Origin: Myrica gale
Lineage: Eukaryota > Streptophyta > Magnoliopsida > Fagales > Myricaceae
Reading direction: 5' to 3'
DNA: 64,000 nt
NCBI GenBank assembly: GCA_963930655.1
Contig: OZ005613.1
Location: 16,190,501 to 16,254,500 of the forward strand
The notes beneath the pieces are model-generated. The model was not told the origin of the DNA. It did not search any database and saw only the letters and a program-made list of their open reading frames with translations. The position numbers were made by a program, and so were the translations under genes. Numbering within the stretch: the first letter of the stretch is position 1; every line of letters starts with the position of its first letter. Below are positions 62,111-64,000 of this stretch, one piece after another.

Positions 62111-64000
62111 TTTTCTTATTTAGGTGATTTTTGTTTTTCTAATATTTTAAGATATGAAAATTTCCAACAAAATAAATACACTCCAAAATTTTTAACTTTT
62201 ATACATATACACCCAATAGATATCAATAAAGTAATTATTCTTAAAATTTCAGAAATATTCTTCAAAATTTTGACAAACAAACATACCCTATGTGCGCCAA
62301 ACTGACCACTTCCAGTCTTCCACAGTCTCACCCTTTGAGAGAACCAGAGAAAATACACCTCAAAATTATTGACCCCCAACGCGGCGGAATGTGTCTCCGC
62401 ATGTTACAATGTGGGAATGCGCCTACCGAGGAGAAACCCCCCTTCCTCGCTTGAATAAGCTGTCGTCCACACCTTACTTAAACCTTAACCGTCACCCAAA
62501 TGCCTCATAAATTACTCATGAAGCAAAAAAAAAGACTCATCTACTTTTTTCCCTCAACTCTCTTCATCTACCCATCCCTGCAAATTCATGAGGTCCACGA
62601 AACCCAGTTTGGCCCTTCAGTAACAAGCAAGCTAATGGACTTCCTGACTCAACTGGTAGAAAATTATAGCTCCAAAATCTGTTTTCTTTCCTTGCCTTGT
62701 CCGCATATAAGGGAGTATGACAAATTTTAACGGCTCCAAATTCAGACAACTTGCTATAAAAGCCTATTTTAGAATCTGAATTGTGGATATGCTGCTTCCA
62801 CGTGTATAGTTGGTAAAAATAGAATATAATCTTGAGTCTATTAAACGTAATTGGGGATTGATGGGTCACGGGTGATTTTGTTGGTACTGTAAGGACATAT
62901 TAACATAGGGATACGTTCGTTTTCACATTTTTTTAGGATTCTAAGTATATTCATAAATCGATCACCAAACATATTCAAACATTCAAACACAAAAATCAAT
63001 ACATATTACATAATCTCCAACAATTTTTAAATTTTTTATTCAACATAAATTTTCTCTATACTTTTCACATAACTCCAATATTTTTTTATTAAACAATTAC
63101 ATCAAATCATTTCTCTCTCCACTTTACACAAACACCAATAAAACACTATTCAACATAAGATTTCACAACTTTTCTAAAATCCTACATTTTTTCTCAAAAC
63201 GAACATAACCTAGGATTAGTTCATTCTGAGTTTTATTGGCATGTTTATAAAAATTGTATTGATGTGTGTAAAAAAATAATATTGAACTGTATTGATATAC
63301 GCATAAAAGTAATATTAGAAATAAAAATTTAAAAAATTATATTTAAATTCTAAAAAATTTAACCAAACGAACAGTACTGAATAAACAATAATTATAACTA
63401 ATACTCAGAAAGGATTGCTTCTCTTATTAGCCCTTCTTACCTCTGTATAGAAATAAAATAAAATAAAAGATGTGCATGACACGGCAGAGAGATTTTGACA
63501 CCCACGAGTCCTTCACCCACGGATGCGTGACTTATGGAAGACTTTAGAGCACCTAATCATAGGGGTGGAATCTTATAAATTAATTACTTGGATTATTAAT
63601 ACATCCAATGAATCTTTACTTAGACTCATTTTAATTCAATAAATGTAGAGGATACTCGGATCTCCCTTCCATGAACCCACATGGCAATATCCTCCCATCA
63701 GCTTGCATTTTCTTCGAATGTACCTTTTTTAAAAAAAATATTTATTTGGTAAAAAATTTCTGGTCGATTCCACGTTGCCATCCTATTATTAACATGTGAA
63801 CCCAGGAAGAGGTGGACTTGAAAATAATTAACAATTAATGTCTGACAAAGATTGAAAGCTGTTTTGTTATATTCCTAAATCATTTAATGCGATAAATTAA
63901 AAACCAGAAAAAGCTAGTCCTAGTCCTAATCCCCAGTCCCACCCGCGTTGTCCGTTGTCCTGTATGCTGTACCAGGCAAAGACAGGCCAACGGACAGATG
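62111..64000. other. AT-rich end of the window
   Basis: No supported gene. Contains MITE copy 3 (62911-63207). The last 500 bp hold nothing recognised. Confidence 0.4.
62911..63207 (-). mobile_element. ~300-bp MITE, copy 3 of 3 (inverted)
   Basis: Reverse complement of the family at 35392 and 45201: ATACGTTCGTTTTCACATTT at one end and CTCAAAACGAACATAAC at the other, with TTTTATTCAACATAAATTTT, AACAATTACATCAAATCATT and CACAAACACCAATAAAACAC inside. The two ends form the best inverted pair of the three copies (ACGTTCGTTTT against ATGTTCGTTTT). Confidence 0.8.

Overview
The window is nuclear DNA of a flowering plant, almost certainly a eudicot. The genes carry GT-AG introns, the intergenic DNA is AT-rich with CT/GA microsatellites, and the protein families include plant-only ones: a class III peroxidase, an R2R3-MYB, a TDIF-type CLE peptide and a thylakoid-lumen FKBP. 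The species cannot be named from the sequence. All intron-exon structures below were worked out by hand from splice sites, reading phase and family knowledge; none is backed by transcripts.

Layout. 226-1624 (-): LLPH/DUF2423-type ribosome-biogenesis protein. About 2200-4140 (-): dead LINE. 5267-6719 (-): chloroplast lumenal FKBP13. 7773-8971 (-): decayed PPR gene. 8.97-14.06 kb: gene-poor AT-rich DNA. 14060-15153 (+): R2R3-MYB related to secondary-wall MYBs. 16937-21623: a whole but dead BED-type hAT transposon, itself interrupted by a 418-bp hAT MITE. 21762-30606 (+): a DCAF4-like WD40 gene with at least two frameshifts. 33688-34068 (-): CLE41/44-type precursor ending in the exact TDIF dodecapeptide. 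36047-37395 (-): class III peroxidase with a displaced cysteine. 38540-39990: two Tip100-like hAT derivatives with perfect 8-bp target duplications. 41962-43755 (-): 81-residue mitochondrial complex I-type subunit. 43.8-49.2 kb: MITEs and a plastid 23S rRNA insertion. 49216-54068 (+): 865-residue RING protein. 56521-59936 (+): ribosomal protein eS4. 59.9-64 kb: AT-rich DNA with two MITEs.

The genes are independent plant genes, not an operon or cluster. Two housekeeping translation genes (LLPH-like and eS4) carry telo-box promoter motifs. The CLE/TDIF gene, the MYB and possibly the peroxidase fit vascular or cell-wall biology, but their proximity need not mean co-function. I found no wholly new biological system. 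The most informative items are the nested hAT insertions with readable target duplications, the cysteine shift in the peroxidase, the decaying DCAF4-like gene with a GC-AG intron, and a 300-bp MITE family present three times.
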